From positions 1 through 6,467 of the forward strand of contig JAIRZX010000125.1 of the NCBI GenBank assembly GCA_031267005.1: a stretch of 6,467 nucleotides of DNA. Reading direction: 5' to 3'. This DNA is from Deltaproteobacteria bacterium (GTDB lineage: Bacteria; Desulfobacterota; Desulfarculia; Adiutricales; Adiutricaceae). The first letter of the stretch is position 1; every line of letters begins with the position of its first letter. Below, in pieces: positions 1 through 6,183 of this stretch. Both the position numbers and the translations under genes were made by a program. The notes beneath the pieces are model-generated. The model was not told the DNA's origin. It searched no databases and saw only the letters and a list, made by a program, of their open reading frames with translations.

Positions 1-2
1 CG

Positions 3-596
3 TCTGCCGGGGGCGGGCGAGACGCCCCGTACTCAGTGAGGATAGGGGCCGATCTCTCCTTCGGGCCCTCGGGGGAGGCCGGTTCGGGGCCCGCCCGTTT
101 CGTGCAGGGCGTGAGTTCGGTCCGGGGCGGGGGGCTGGCGGGGGGAGGCTGCGTGGGGTCCCACTCCTCTTTCACGTCAAACTGCAGGGGGCTCTGGATC
201 TTCGGGCTGGCCCCCGACGGGGGGACGTCCTTCCAGACGGCCCCGGACGCCCTGTCGAGGACCGAAACCCGCGCGATCGTCAGATCCAAGGGCGGATTCG
301 TCGGTGTCGGGGTCAAGAACGGCAACAGCAGCAACTACGATCTCGTTGCGGTAAAGGTCGATCTGAACGGCAACGTGCTCTGGGACCTGCCTTTGGGCGG
401 GAGCGGCCGGGATGCGGGCAACGGAATCACTGCTTTCCCCGACGGAAGCCTGGCGGTTGGCGGCTACACTAACTCTTCCGACGGCGATCTCTGGTTTAGG
501 GGGCGGCGGTCGCGGGGTACCGTAGGCTGGATCGTGAAGATAGCCCCCGACGCGAAATCAGTCCAGCGGATACGCAGGTCGCCGGTCGCCGAATGA
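3..596 (+). CDS. C-terminal part of a beta-propeller repeat protein (5' end outside window)
   Basis: The frame is open to the left edge, so the gene begins upstream. The GTG at 36 has no convincing ribosome binding site and is probably internal. The visible 197 residues read as about three propeller blades. Each blade has a Gly-rich strand (GGFVGVGVKNG, GSLAVGGYTNSSDGD) followed by a hydrophobic strand and an Asp/Gly turn (DLVAVKVDLNGNVLWDLPLG, GWIVKIAPDAK). This resembles the delta-60/PQQ-like repeats of large secreted or surface proteins, where units such as 'DLWVVKLDENGNVLWEKTYGGSGDD' are typical. The GSGRDAGNGI stretch fits the usual turn after that unit. Such proteins are normally exported, but the N-terminus and any signal peptide are not visible. 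The last blade ends quickly in a basic tail, so the C-terminus may be shortened. Ligand and role are unknown. The next gene remnant starts 20 bases downstream on the same strand. Confidence 0.72.
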   Translation, partial: SAGGGRDAPYSVRIGADLSFGPSGEAGSGPARFVQGVSSVRGGGLAGGGCVGSHSSFTSNCRGLWIFGLAPDGGTSFQTAPDALSRTETRAIVRSKGGFVGVGVKNGNSSNYDLVAVKVDLNGNVLWDLPLGGSGRDAGNGITAFPDGSLAVGGYTNSSDGDLWFRGRRSRGTVGWIVKIAPDAKSVQRIRRSPVAE

Positions 597-600
597 GGTG

Positions 601-608
601 GGAAGGAG
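601..608 (+). promoter_or_regulatory. Ribosome binding site of the AAA-ATPase-like pseudogene
   Basis: GGAAGGAG lies eight bases before the ATG at 617, directly after the propeller stop codon at 594-596. It supports 617 as the original start of the broken gene and suggests translational coupling or co-transcription with the gene before it. Confidence 0.6.
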
Positions 609-1110
609 ATTGCGGCATGGCTGAAAACAATTTGGGGTCGGGCCCGTTCGCCTCCGTGGAAACCTTCTTCGCGCGGATCATCTAAGGCGGGGCGTGTACG
701 CCGACAAGACAGGGGCTCATTCACGATCTGGTATCCGGACCCTGGCCTGCCGTACCGAACTTTCTTTCCCGTACCAGGGGATTCGGCAAGACCCTCCCGC
801 TTGATACTATCCAAACGATATTCCAGGGCGAACGCGAGCTGTTTTCAGGGCTTGAGATAGGGAGGCGCCTCGGGGGCAACCGGGAAGCCTTCCCGGTTAT
901 TCGCCTCTCCGTCAACACGGCAAAGAGCGGCCAGGATTTGTTTGGGCCCAGCCTGTTTTCTGCCGTCAAAATGGGGCAAAACGGCAGCCCTGGAAAACGG
1001 CGTTGCGCTTGATGCTTCCGATTATTCATCAGCCATCCTGGAACTGATTACGAGGATGCCGCTCCGCTTATCCACAAGCAAGATTGGCCAAACCAGGGAA
1101 AGGATCCGGG

Positions 1111-1147
1111 GCAGTTGCGTAAAGGTTCCGAGGCAGTTGGGTAAAGG
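1111..1147 (+). repeat. 15-bp near-perfect direct repeat inside the pseudogene
   Basis: GCAGTTGCGTAAAGG (1111-1125) recurs as GCAGTTGGGTAAAGG (1133-1147), with one mismatch and a 22-bp period. It sits just before the Walker B-like segment, where family members usually have a short linker. A 22-bp duplication is not a multiple of three and would itself shift the frame. Confidence 0.6.
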
Positions 1148-1298
1148 AAACGCTGTGATGCTCATTGACGAAAGCGACTTTCAGTTGACAGCAAATGTGG
1201 GGCGGCCTGAAAAGAACGAGAGCGGAAGGATTGAGTTCAGTGAATTTCACTGGGACATAAATGATGCCGCCGCAATTATTCCGCCCGGCTGCATTTGA

Positions 1299-1471
1299 GC
1301 AGTTTGGCACCTCGTTCCTGGTGGAAATACGCGATTGCGGCGGCAAAATAATAGAACAACAATCTGCTATAGTTCATCTAAATTGTTAAATGATATCTTT
1401 TTACACTGTTATGTTCTAAGTCTTCGGCATTCCACCCCTGTCCTCGCCGAATTATAACGGCGGCGCCATAA
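1299..1471 (+). other. Non-matching insertion or scrambled segment inside the pseudogene
   Basis: In intact family members the stretch equivalent to DINDAAA (ends near 1275) is followed within roughly 10-20 residues by the LITGVTK segment, which here starts only near 1496. The DNA between has stops in the relevant frames (1296, 1469) and no family motif I recognise. Composition changes within it, from GC-rich to AT-rich at about 1340. Reading the frame at 1291-1386 gives a short peptide with EQFGTSFLVEIRDCGGKI, which I cannot assign. It may be inserted DNA or the join between two paralogues. No terminal inverted repeats or target-site duplication were seen. Confidence 0.45.
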
Positions 1472-2225
1472 ATTTTTGCTTTAAATAAGTTGCGGTTTTC
1501 TCTGATAACCGGCGTAACGAAATCCATGCGGCTCTCCCTGTTTTCGAACATTAATTTCATAATCGACATCTATTTTGACCAGCGCTTTGCAGGGATTTGT
1601 GGCTTTACAAGCAATAAAATTATGTATTATTTTTCTAAATTTTTTACTCTGGCAATTTCCCTATTGAAAGAATTAGGACAACTTAAACGATGCGCCACGC
1701 AAAACGATCTTCTGGAAAAGATGATTGAGTGGCATAACGGCTATACGTGGTACTGCAAATCACAAGTTCTTAACCCTTTGTCAGTTATTAATTTTTTCAA
1801 ATATTCAATCATTTACAATTATTGGTATAACTCAGGTTCGTCATTGCTCTCGAGCCGTATTGCCCAGCACGAAGCCGACTATCGAGAATTATCCTGCCGT
1901 TCACTTTATTTCAATGATTTTTTCCCCGTAACTGATCGTAATACGATAAATTATGCGGAGCTTCTCTTGCAAACAGGCGTCATGACAATCAACAGTATCG
2001 CCGACACAGGCACCGGCGAGGTTTCCCCGCCTCAGGATTTCCAACAAAGAAATCAGGGACTCGGTACGGTTGGAGCTTTTGTTCGCTCTGATCGTTCCGC
2101 ACGATGCTGACATTCCTCTGCGATACCTGCGGAAAATATATGACAAATTCAACATAACTTTCGGTTACCGCATGGAAAGCGAATGTACATGGTTCATCCT
2201 GGAATTAATTTACGGCATCGTTTAG

Positions 2226-2357
2226 AACGGGCTTGGGGGAGCCGGACTGCCAGTGAGATCAAGCGAAGGGAGACGGGTGCCGTTCCCCAAGACTGCCGGA
2301 CGAGTTTCTCTGTCGAACAAGACCCCGGACTTTCGCAGAAAACTTTTGTAATTTTGA
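2226..2357 (+). other. GC-rich interruption between the two halves of the nuclease-like domain
   Basis: The frame that reads SNKEIRDSV at 2040 and PDLSVYVPG at 2388 is the same frame, broken only by stops at 2223, 2349 and 2355. The stretch between those stops is clearly more GC-rich than its flanks and about 30 codons longer than the family normally needs here. It contains an inverted pair, CTTGGGG (2232-2238) and CCCCAAG (2285-2291). No recognisable peptide or mobile-element end is visible, so insertion is an inference. Confidence 0.35.
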
Positions 2358-2650
2358 ACTCCCGGACACTTTTCGGACATAGACCGTCCCGATCTGTCTG
2401 TTTATGTTCCTGGACACTTGGCAACCATTGAAATTATGTATGAGAAACCCGGAACAGTCCTTATAAAATTTCACAAAGAGCGTTGCTATATAACTGATAA
2501 CCAATATTCAAGAGAATACGTGTATGGTCGTCTTGAAATGATGGCCGGTGATGTTTTCAAGCTGATACGGTTTAAAAAGTATGATAAAAAAATATTAGGC
2601 TACGGCACCGATGTATAAGCCGCTGCAGTTGCCGTCTACTGACATTCTAA

Positions 2651-2728
2651 TGTAATGGTAAGGTTCAAAAAAATAGTGTAATGGTAAGGTTCAAAAAAGT
2701 CGTGTAATGGTAAGGTTCAAAAAAGTCG
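2651..2728. repeat. Three tandem copies of a 26-bp repeat
   Basis: The copies lie at 2651-2676, 2677-2702 and 2703-2728 with no spacers. Copies two and three are identical; copy one differs only at its 3' end (AAATAG in place of AAGTCG). Each carries TGTAATGGTAAGGTTC followed by a run of six or seven A. On the plus strand each unit reads ATGGTAAGGTTCAAAAAA, but 26 bp is not divisible by three, so the array cannot be a coding repeat. The last copy runs straight into a short hairpin (2725-2739). Confidence 0.9.
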
Positions 2729-2739
2729 TCGGGGACGAC
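2719..2739 (-). terminator. Candidate intrinsic terminator for minus-strand transcription
   Basis: Read on the minus strand, GTCGTC-CCC-GACGAC (2739 to 2725) forms a 6-bp, GC-rich hairpin with a 3-base loop, followed at once by six T (2724 to 2719). The tail continues into two further T tracts supplied by the upstream repeat copies. It faces the TPR gene but lies about 560 bases past its stop, so it would be a back-up terminator or belong to another transcript. The stem is short. Confidence 0.45.
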
Positions 2740-3221
2740 ATGCGGGCTCCCAAAGGTTTCTTTGGAGAAGGCACCCGTCGCGGGCGCCGCGTCGCTCGGG
2801 AAGCGGGGAGATTGCGCTGACGGCATGCCGACTGACGCGTCCGTAGCGGGGTGGGCGACCCGGCCAGGGACGCGTTTTCGCGGGAACAGTACGTTTCCAT
2901 GTTATGACGTGAGCATGCGGCGCTCTTAATAGATGGACACGGTCCGCGTCGGGAGACCGGCTGGGAGCTTGCAGTTCCGACGGCGGCAGGGGCGGCGGCG
3001 TTGCGGCCGTTAGATGCCCGCCTTGCCGCTGGCCGAGGGGGCGCGGAGCGCTGCCGGGAGATTTTCCCCTTAGATTCCCTAAGATTCCACCCCTTTTGCG
3101 GAAAGTGCGCCCGTGGTCACCGCGGAGGGCGGGGGGAAGAAGGCGAGGCCGTAGCGTTATATCGCCCGCCTCGGCGTAGCGATAAGCTCCCGTCCCTGCG
3201 GAAAGGGCCTCTCGCGCGCCT
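2740..3221. other. GC-rich convergent intergenic stretch without a gene
   Basis: Open frames here (for example a 37-codon frame at 2707-2820, and one at 3001-3324) are Arg/Pro/Gly-rich, match no family I recognise and lack ribosome binding sites. A perfect 10-bp palindrome, CGGCATGCCG, sits at 2821-2830. A 10-base near-repeat (CTTAGATTCC / CTAAGATTCC) lies around 3070-3090. Nothing else was seen. Confidence 0.5.
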
Positions 3222-3243
3222 TGAGAAAGGCCGCCCGCGGCCT
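3222..3243 (-). terminator. Candidate terminator of the TPR gene
   Basis: On the minus strand AGGCCGC-GG-GCGGCCT (3243 to 3228) forms a strong hairpin (6-7 bp, tiny loop) and is followed by TTTCTC (3227 to 3222). It begins about 57 bases after the TPR stop codon, a normal place for a terminator. The T-run is short and interrupted, so efficiency is uncertain. Confidence 0.42.
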
Positions 3244-3300
3244 AGCCGGAGCCTGCCGTCGGGCCGGGGCCCCCCAAACGCGGAAACGGACCGGGGCGGC

Positions 3301-5430
3301 TCAGCGCCCGGCGTCTCCGTTTGAACCTCTATAGATTTTTGACAAAACCAGGTTGGCCTTCCGGAAAATGGCGCGGAGCCGCTCGTCCGTCAAGATCAAA
3401 TCGCTGCACCGGTAAATGGTGCCATAGTTCGGCAAGGAGGATGCCCTTGACCATGCCTCGGCCGCGGCCGCTATGTCCCCGCGGGACGCCAGGACGTCCC
3501 CCAGGCCCGCCAGGGCGAAGTTGAGCAATTGGAAGGAGAATGTGCTTGATCGCTTCGGGGGCCTGGCGGCGTCCAGGAGCTGGATGAGCCCCCTGAAGCC
3601 CTCCTCCGCCGCGTTCTCCAAGCCCGAAAAGTGGCGGGCGAAGGAGAGGAGGAGGCGTGGTTCCAGGGCCAGCCTGTGCGACTCCCCCAGGAGGCCGACG
3701 GCCCGGGACAGGGCCATCTCCAGGAGAGGCAGCGCCTCGTCGGAACAGCCCGCCTCCATGAGGGCGCGGCCGAGGCGCAACTCCAGGACGATCCTCTCCG
3801 GCTCGAAAAGCTCCCCGCCCTTTTCCAGCGCCTCCAGGGCCAGGGCCCAGAAGGGCATGCCCGCGCTCTCCCCTTTCCGCTCCGCCTCCACGTCACCCGA
3901 GAGGGCCAGGGACTGCGCCGTCTCGGGGTGCCTCCAGCCCAGTTCTTTCCGGCGCAGCGAGAGGGCGCGGCGGTGGAAGTGGTGCGCCTTCCTGATGTCC
4001 CCGGCCGCCAGGAAGCATGCCCCGGCCTCGGCGTAGCTGAGGGCGGCCATGTACGGATCCAGCCCTCCGGCCTCCTTCAAGGCCGCGACAGCCTCGTCGG
4101 CCCCGGCTTCGCGGCCTTTCAGCGCGATAAGCACCCTCGCCAGGAACAACCGCGCCGTGACGCGGAAGATGCGCTTATGGTATTCCGGGAGGGCGCCCGC
4201 GAGCTGCCACTCCTCCCGCAGGAGCCGTTCCGCGGCACGGAGCCTGTCGGGCGGGGCGGCGGGAAGGTGCCTTAAGGGGATCCTGCCCAGGCCTGGCAGG
4301 GCAGCCAGGCTCCGCCCCCACCTCTCCTTCGCGTCGAGCGCGACGAAGTCCTCGGGGCCCTTGAGCGCGTCCAATCCTTCCGACGCCTCCCGGAGGTGCC
4401 CCAAGGCCTCTTCCTCGAGAGCCGGATCCAGCGTGTTGTAGAGCGACGAGCCAAGCTTGGAGCGGTCGTCGAGGGCTTCGGCGCTCCCGGACCCGTGCGA
4501 TCTTTCCGAGTGCCCGAGACGAGCCCTGTAATAGTTCGGAACCCCCCAGGGGAGTTCCTCTTCGACCGACTCGGGCACCGGGAACATCGCGGAAGAGAGC
4601 GAGAATAATCTCTCGTCCCCGTCCTCCCCGTCCTCCCCGTCCTCCCCGTCCTCGCAAGCGCCCCCGCGCTTTCCGGCGTAGGCGGCGGCGTCCGAGCCTT
4701 CCCCTGCGTCGCCGCCCGACTCGGCTTCCGGGCCGCCTTCGACGGTCGCCCCATTTAAGACAAGCAATATAGTCCGGGTGAAGAAGCCGAAGTCGTCCGA
4801 AAAGACGTCGTGCGGCACCGGAGGGCTTTCTGAGGCTAACGAGGCGATGCGGACGGCAAAGCCGTGAGCGGCGGCTGACGCCAGCCGGGCCGAGTTCGCC
4901 AGGAGCGTGGAGATGACGGGCTCCCTATCCCCCTCTCCCGGCTGTCCCCCGTCGGGGGCGTACTCCGCAGCCGCGTGGAGCGAGCTGGCCGCGCGCCCGA
5001 GGGCCGCCCAGGCCCGCAGGTCGTCGGGGCCGTAGACCAGGCGGGCCAGCGCCCGGACCCCGTCCCAGGCGAGCGCCGCCTCCCAGGGGCGCCCGGTCTC
5101 AGCGAGCCACGTGGCCGTCCGCCTCTCCGCCTCGATCGGGCCCGCCATGGGCGGGTAGCGCCACGAGACCCAGCCCTCCGGAAGGCGCGACTTCCTCGCC
5201 CCGGGGACGGAGGGAAGGGAAGGGGCGGCCTTTTCCCCTTTCGGGGAACATTTTGCCTTGCCTGCCGCACCTCCCTTGTTCCCTGGCGGCCTTCCGCCCT
5301 TTCCCTTCGCGCCGGGCTTTCCGCTGGGCCTCCTCTTGGAGGCGTGCGCGGTCCCCGCCGCGAAGGCCAGCAACGCCGCCAGGATCGCGGCCGAGACCGG
5401 CCCCGGGGTCAGGAGACAGGAAAGGAACAC
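3301..5430 (-). CDS. Exported TPR-repeat protein of unknown function, 709 residues
   Basis: The open frame continues upstream to 6048, but the GTG at 5430 is preferred: AAGGAG stands eight bases before it and a hydrophobic stretch follows. Residues 12-25 (VSAAILAALLAFAA) form the core and GTAHA|S suggests signal peptidase I cleavage after 30, although the n-region lacks Lys/Arg. Residues 31-86 are a Lys/Gly/Pro-rich basic linker. Helical, Ala/Leu/Arg-rich repeats follow from about 98. An acidic low-complexity insert spans about 231-273 (GED repeats at 259-271). TPR-like helix pairs are clearest at 462-497 (YAEAGACFLAAGDIRKAHHF), 550-590 (RLGRALMEAGCSDEALPLLE) and 636-666 (LAGLGDVLASRGDIAAAAEA). 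The stretch RRALSLRRKELGWRHPETA resembles kinesin-light-chain-type TPRs (ALGPEHPDTA). It probably acts in the periplasm or at the cell surface as a protein-binding scaffold; partners are unknown. It is convergent with the pseudogene and shows no operon partner. The gene call is fairly sure, the function is not. Confidence 0.75.
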   Translation of the reverse strand: MFLSCLLTPGPVSAAILAALLAFAAGTAHASKRRPSGKPGAKGKGGRPPGNKGGAAGKAKCSPKGEKAAPSLPSVPGARKSRLPEGWVSWRYPPMAGPIEAERRTATWLAETGRPWEAALAWDGVRALARLVYGPDDLRAWAALGRAASSLHAAAEYAPDGGQPGEGDREPVISTLLANSARLASAAAHGFAVRIASLASESPPVPHDVFSDDFGFFTRTILLVLNGATVEGGPEAESGGDAGEGSDAAAYAGKRGGACEDGEDGEDGEDGDERLFSLSSAMFPVPESVEEELPWGVPNYYRARLGHSERSHGSGSAEALDDRSKLGSSLYNTLDPALEEEALGHLREASEGLDALKGPEDFVALDAKERWGRSLAALPGLGRIPLRHLPAAPPDRLRAAERLLREEWQLAGALPEYHKRIFRVTARLFLARVLIALKGREAGADEAVAALKEAGGLDPYMAALSYAEAGACFLAAGDIRKAHHFHRRALSLRRKELGWRHPETAQSLALSGDVEAERKGESAGMPFWALALEALEKGGELFEPERIVLELRLGRALMEAGCSDEALPLLEMALSRAVGLLGESHRLALEPRLLLSFARHFSGLENAAEEGFRGLIQLLDAARPPKRSSTFSFQLLNFALAGLGDVLASRGDIAAAAEAWSRASSLPNYGTIYRCSDLILTDERLRAIFRKANLVLSKIYRGSNGDAGR
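4615..4653 (-). repeat. 9-bp coding microsatellite encoding an acidic Gly-Glu-Asp run
   Basis: On the plus strand GTCCTCCCC occurs in three perfect tandem copies (4621-4647), flanked by a partial copy at each side. In the TPR protein it encodes CEDGEDGEDGEDGDE (residues 259-273). The unit is three codons, so changes in copy number keep the frame and would only lengthen or shorten the acidic linker. Confidence 0.85.
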
Positions 5431-5438
5431 TGGATTTT

Positions 5439-5444
5439 CTCCTT
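5439..5444 (-). promoter_or_regulatory. Ribosome binding site that decides the TPR start
   Basis: AAGGAG on the minus strand, eight bases before the GTG at 5430. It is the best Shine-Dalgarno match near any candidate start in this frame. The alternative ATG at 5628 (MKRRPIRP) has only a run of G (AAGGGGGG) before it and would put 66 basic, Pro-rich residues ahead of the signal peptide. Confidence 0.7.
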
Positions 5445-6153
5445 GCGGGGCCCGGCCGGGGAAGGCGGTCGACGCTGGCTGTGGGGTGGACGGGAAGGTG
5501 AGGCACGCGCGGTTGTGGCGCACGGAAAACCTGGTACAGGATATAGAAAAGTTGGGGGGGACGCAACAGCGGCGCGAGAGGGGCGGGTGAAAAGCCGCCC
5601 GTCGCGGCCTAATCGGCCTCCTCTTCATTCGCCCCCCCTTCGGGAGCGGCTCGGCCTGGCTCCGCGGAGCCGTGCCGGGCCGAGCCGAGCCGAGCGGCGC
5701 GGCGTCCGGCAGCCCCCCCCTCCCCCAGAGCGTCCAGGCGAAGTCCGGACCCGGACGCCCAAGGCCGCCGCGGAGTGCCGCAAGGCTCATCGCTTCCCGC
5801 CGCAAGGGCCTAATGCCAGCGGCGGAGGATTGATTTCGGGCGCGAACCTCCATCGGGTTCGTTGCCGTCTGGGCCAGAGTTCCGGAGCCTTTTCCGGGCG
5901 GCGGGGGGCCGAGCTGGAAAGAAGGGTGCAGGGCAGTCGCCCGGTCCCGCCGATGCGGCGGCCCTGGTATCCTGCAGGCCACAGGCGCGAAGATCGGGAG
6001 AGGCGCGCACCTGTCCCTCCTCCCGCGGTAACGGGCAGTCCGAGGCAATCCCCCCGAGCCCTCGGGAGAGTTTTCGGGTTCACGAATGGTTTAAATAAAC
6101 GGAAAGGCGGCTTGCGGCCGAAAGTCAGGCGAAACTAAGCCCGCTGTTAGACT
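5445..6153. other. Long GC-rich upstream region of the TPR gene, no convincing gene
   Basis: Both strands stay open for long distances, but the predicted peptides are Arg/Pro/Gly/Ala-rich with no domain, no signal and no good ribosome binding site. In DNA this GC-rich, stops are rare by chance. The minus frame here is the unlikely N-terminal extension of the TPR protein. A large stem-loop is present at 5647-5687. The promoter of the TPR gene should lie here or in the AT-rich DNA beyond 6100, but I cannot pick out -35/-10 boxes with confidence. Confidence 0.5.
5647..5687 (-). other. Large GC-rich stem-loop in the TPR gene leader
   Basis: CGGCTCGGCC (5647-5656) pairs with GGCCGAGCCG (5678-5687), enclosing a second perfect palindrome GGCTCCGCGGAGCC (5658-5671) and an asymmetric bulge (5672-5677). 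Tandem GAGCC/GCCGA copies follow to about 5695. It lies about 215 bases ahead of the chosen TPR start. No T-run follows on the minus strand, so it does not look like an intrinsic terminator. It may be a leader structure or simply a by-product of extreme GC content. Confidence 0.5.
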
Positions 6154-6183
6154 TTTTATGCCGAAATTCGACATAAAATTTCG
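6154..6183. promoter_or_regulatory. Overlapping inverted repeats, possible operator or switchable hairpin
   Basis: TTTTATG (6154-6160) and CATAAAA (6172-6178) flank CGAA-A-TTCG, giving a 25-bp nearly perfect palindrome centred on 6166 with one mismatched pair (6161/6171). A second pair, CGAAATT (6162-6168) with AATTTCG (6177-6183), overlaps it, so only one of the two hairpins could form at a time. The site stands at the sharp GC-rich to AT-rich border, in a divergent position between the minus-strand TPR gene and whatever lies to the right. No regulator family is recognised. Confidence 0.45.

Larger units (their letters stand above)
617..2618 (+). pseudogene. Broken AAA-ATPase-like / PD-(D/E)XK nuclease family protein
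   Basis: Intact members (about 500-560 residues, Pfam AAA-ATPase_like plus PDDEXK_9) join an ATPase-like domain to a C-terminal nuclease-like domain; their function is poorly known. Motifs here in order: VYADKTG (694-714), LIHDLV (716-733), the P-loop-like SRTRGFGKT (K at 788-790), ERELFSGLEI, GVALDASDY, the Walker B-like LIDESD (1161-1178), FSLITGVTKS (from about 1496), EWHNGYTW (1727-1750), LLLQTGVMTI (1958-1987), SNKEIRDSVRLELL (2040-2081) and the nuclease motif PDLSVYVPGHLATIEI (2388-2435). They fall in three frames. Stops interrupt at 683, 1010, 1296, 2223, 2349 and 2355, and frame changes fall near 690, 712, 975 and 2035. A non-matching stretch separates DINDAAA from the ITGVTK motif. 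The nuclease D-x12-E-x-K motif reads D-x12-E-I-M, so the lysine is lost. Codon use shifts from GC-rich to AT-rich at about 1340. No intact product is likely. Family call firm, exact boundaries less so. Confidence 0.85.

Noticed and set aside
464..814. 116-codon minus-strand frame
   Set aside because: It lies across the end of the propeller gene and the P-loop region of the pseudogene, so it is a shadow frame.
942..1298. Separate 118-codon gene
   Set aside because: It contains the ALDASDY and LIDESD motifs of the AAA-ATPase-like family and is one frame-shifted piece of the pseudogene.
2418..2618. Separate small gene from TTG
   Set aside because: It is in frame with and continues the PDLSVYVPG nuclease motif, so it is the tail of the pseudogene.
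2651..2728. CRISPR array
   Set aside because: The repeats are directly adjacent with no unique spacers, and no cas gene is visible.
2707..2820. 37-codon plus frame starting MVRFKKVVGDD in the last repeat
   Set aside because: The start lies inside a 26-bp repeat whose other copies are in other frames, no Shine-Dalgarno sequence precedes it, and the peptide becomes Arg-rich.
2691..2900. 69-codon minus-strand frame
   Set aside because: It would translate through the repeat array and the terminator-like hairpin, and its ATG lacks a ribosome binding site.
5400..5430. Lipoprotein signal (FLSC near the N-terminus)
   Set aside because: The cysteine is residue 5, before the hydrophobic core, and the residues before it do not fit a lipobox; the AHA|S site fits better.
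5431..6048. N-terminal extension of the TPR protein by 206 residues
   Set aside because: It is Arg/Pro-rich with no domain, no good ribosome binding site at its start, and it would bury the signal peptide. AAGGAG before the GTG at 5430 is far better.
4975..6138. 387-codon plus-strand frame
   Set aside because: It overlaps the TPR gene on the opposite strand, is Arg/Gly/Pro-rich and matches nothing. Long chance frames are expected in DNA this GC-rich.
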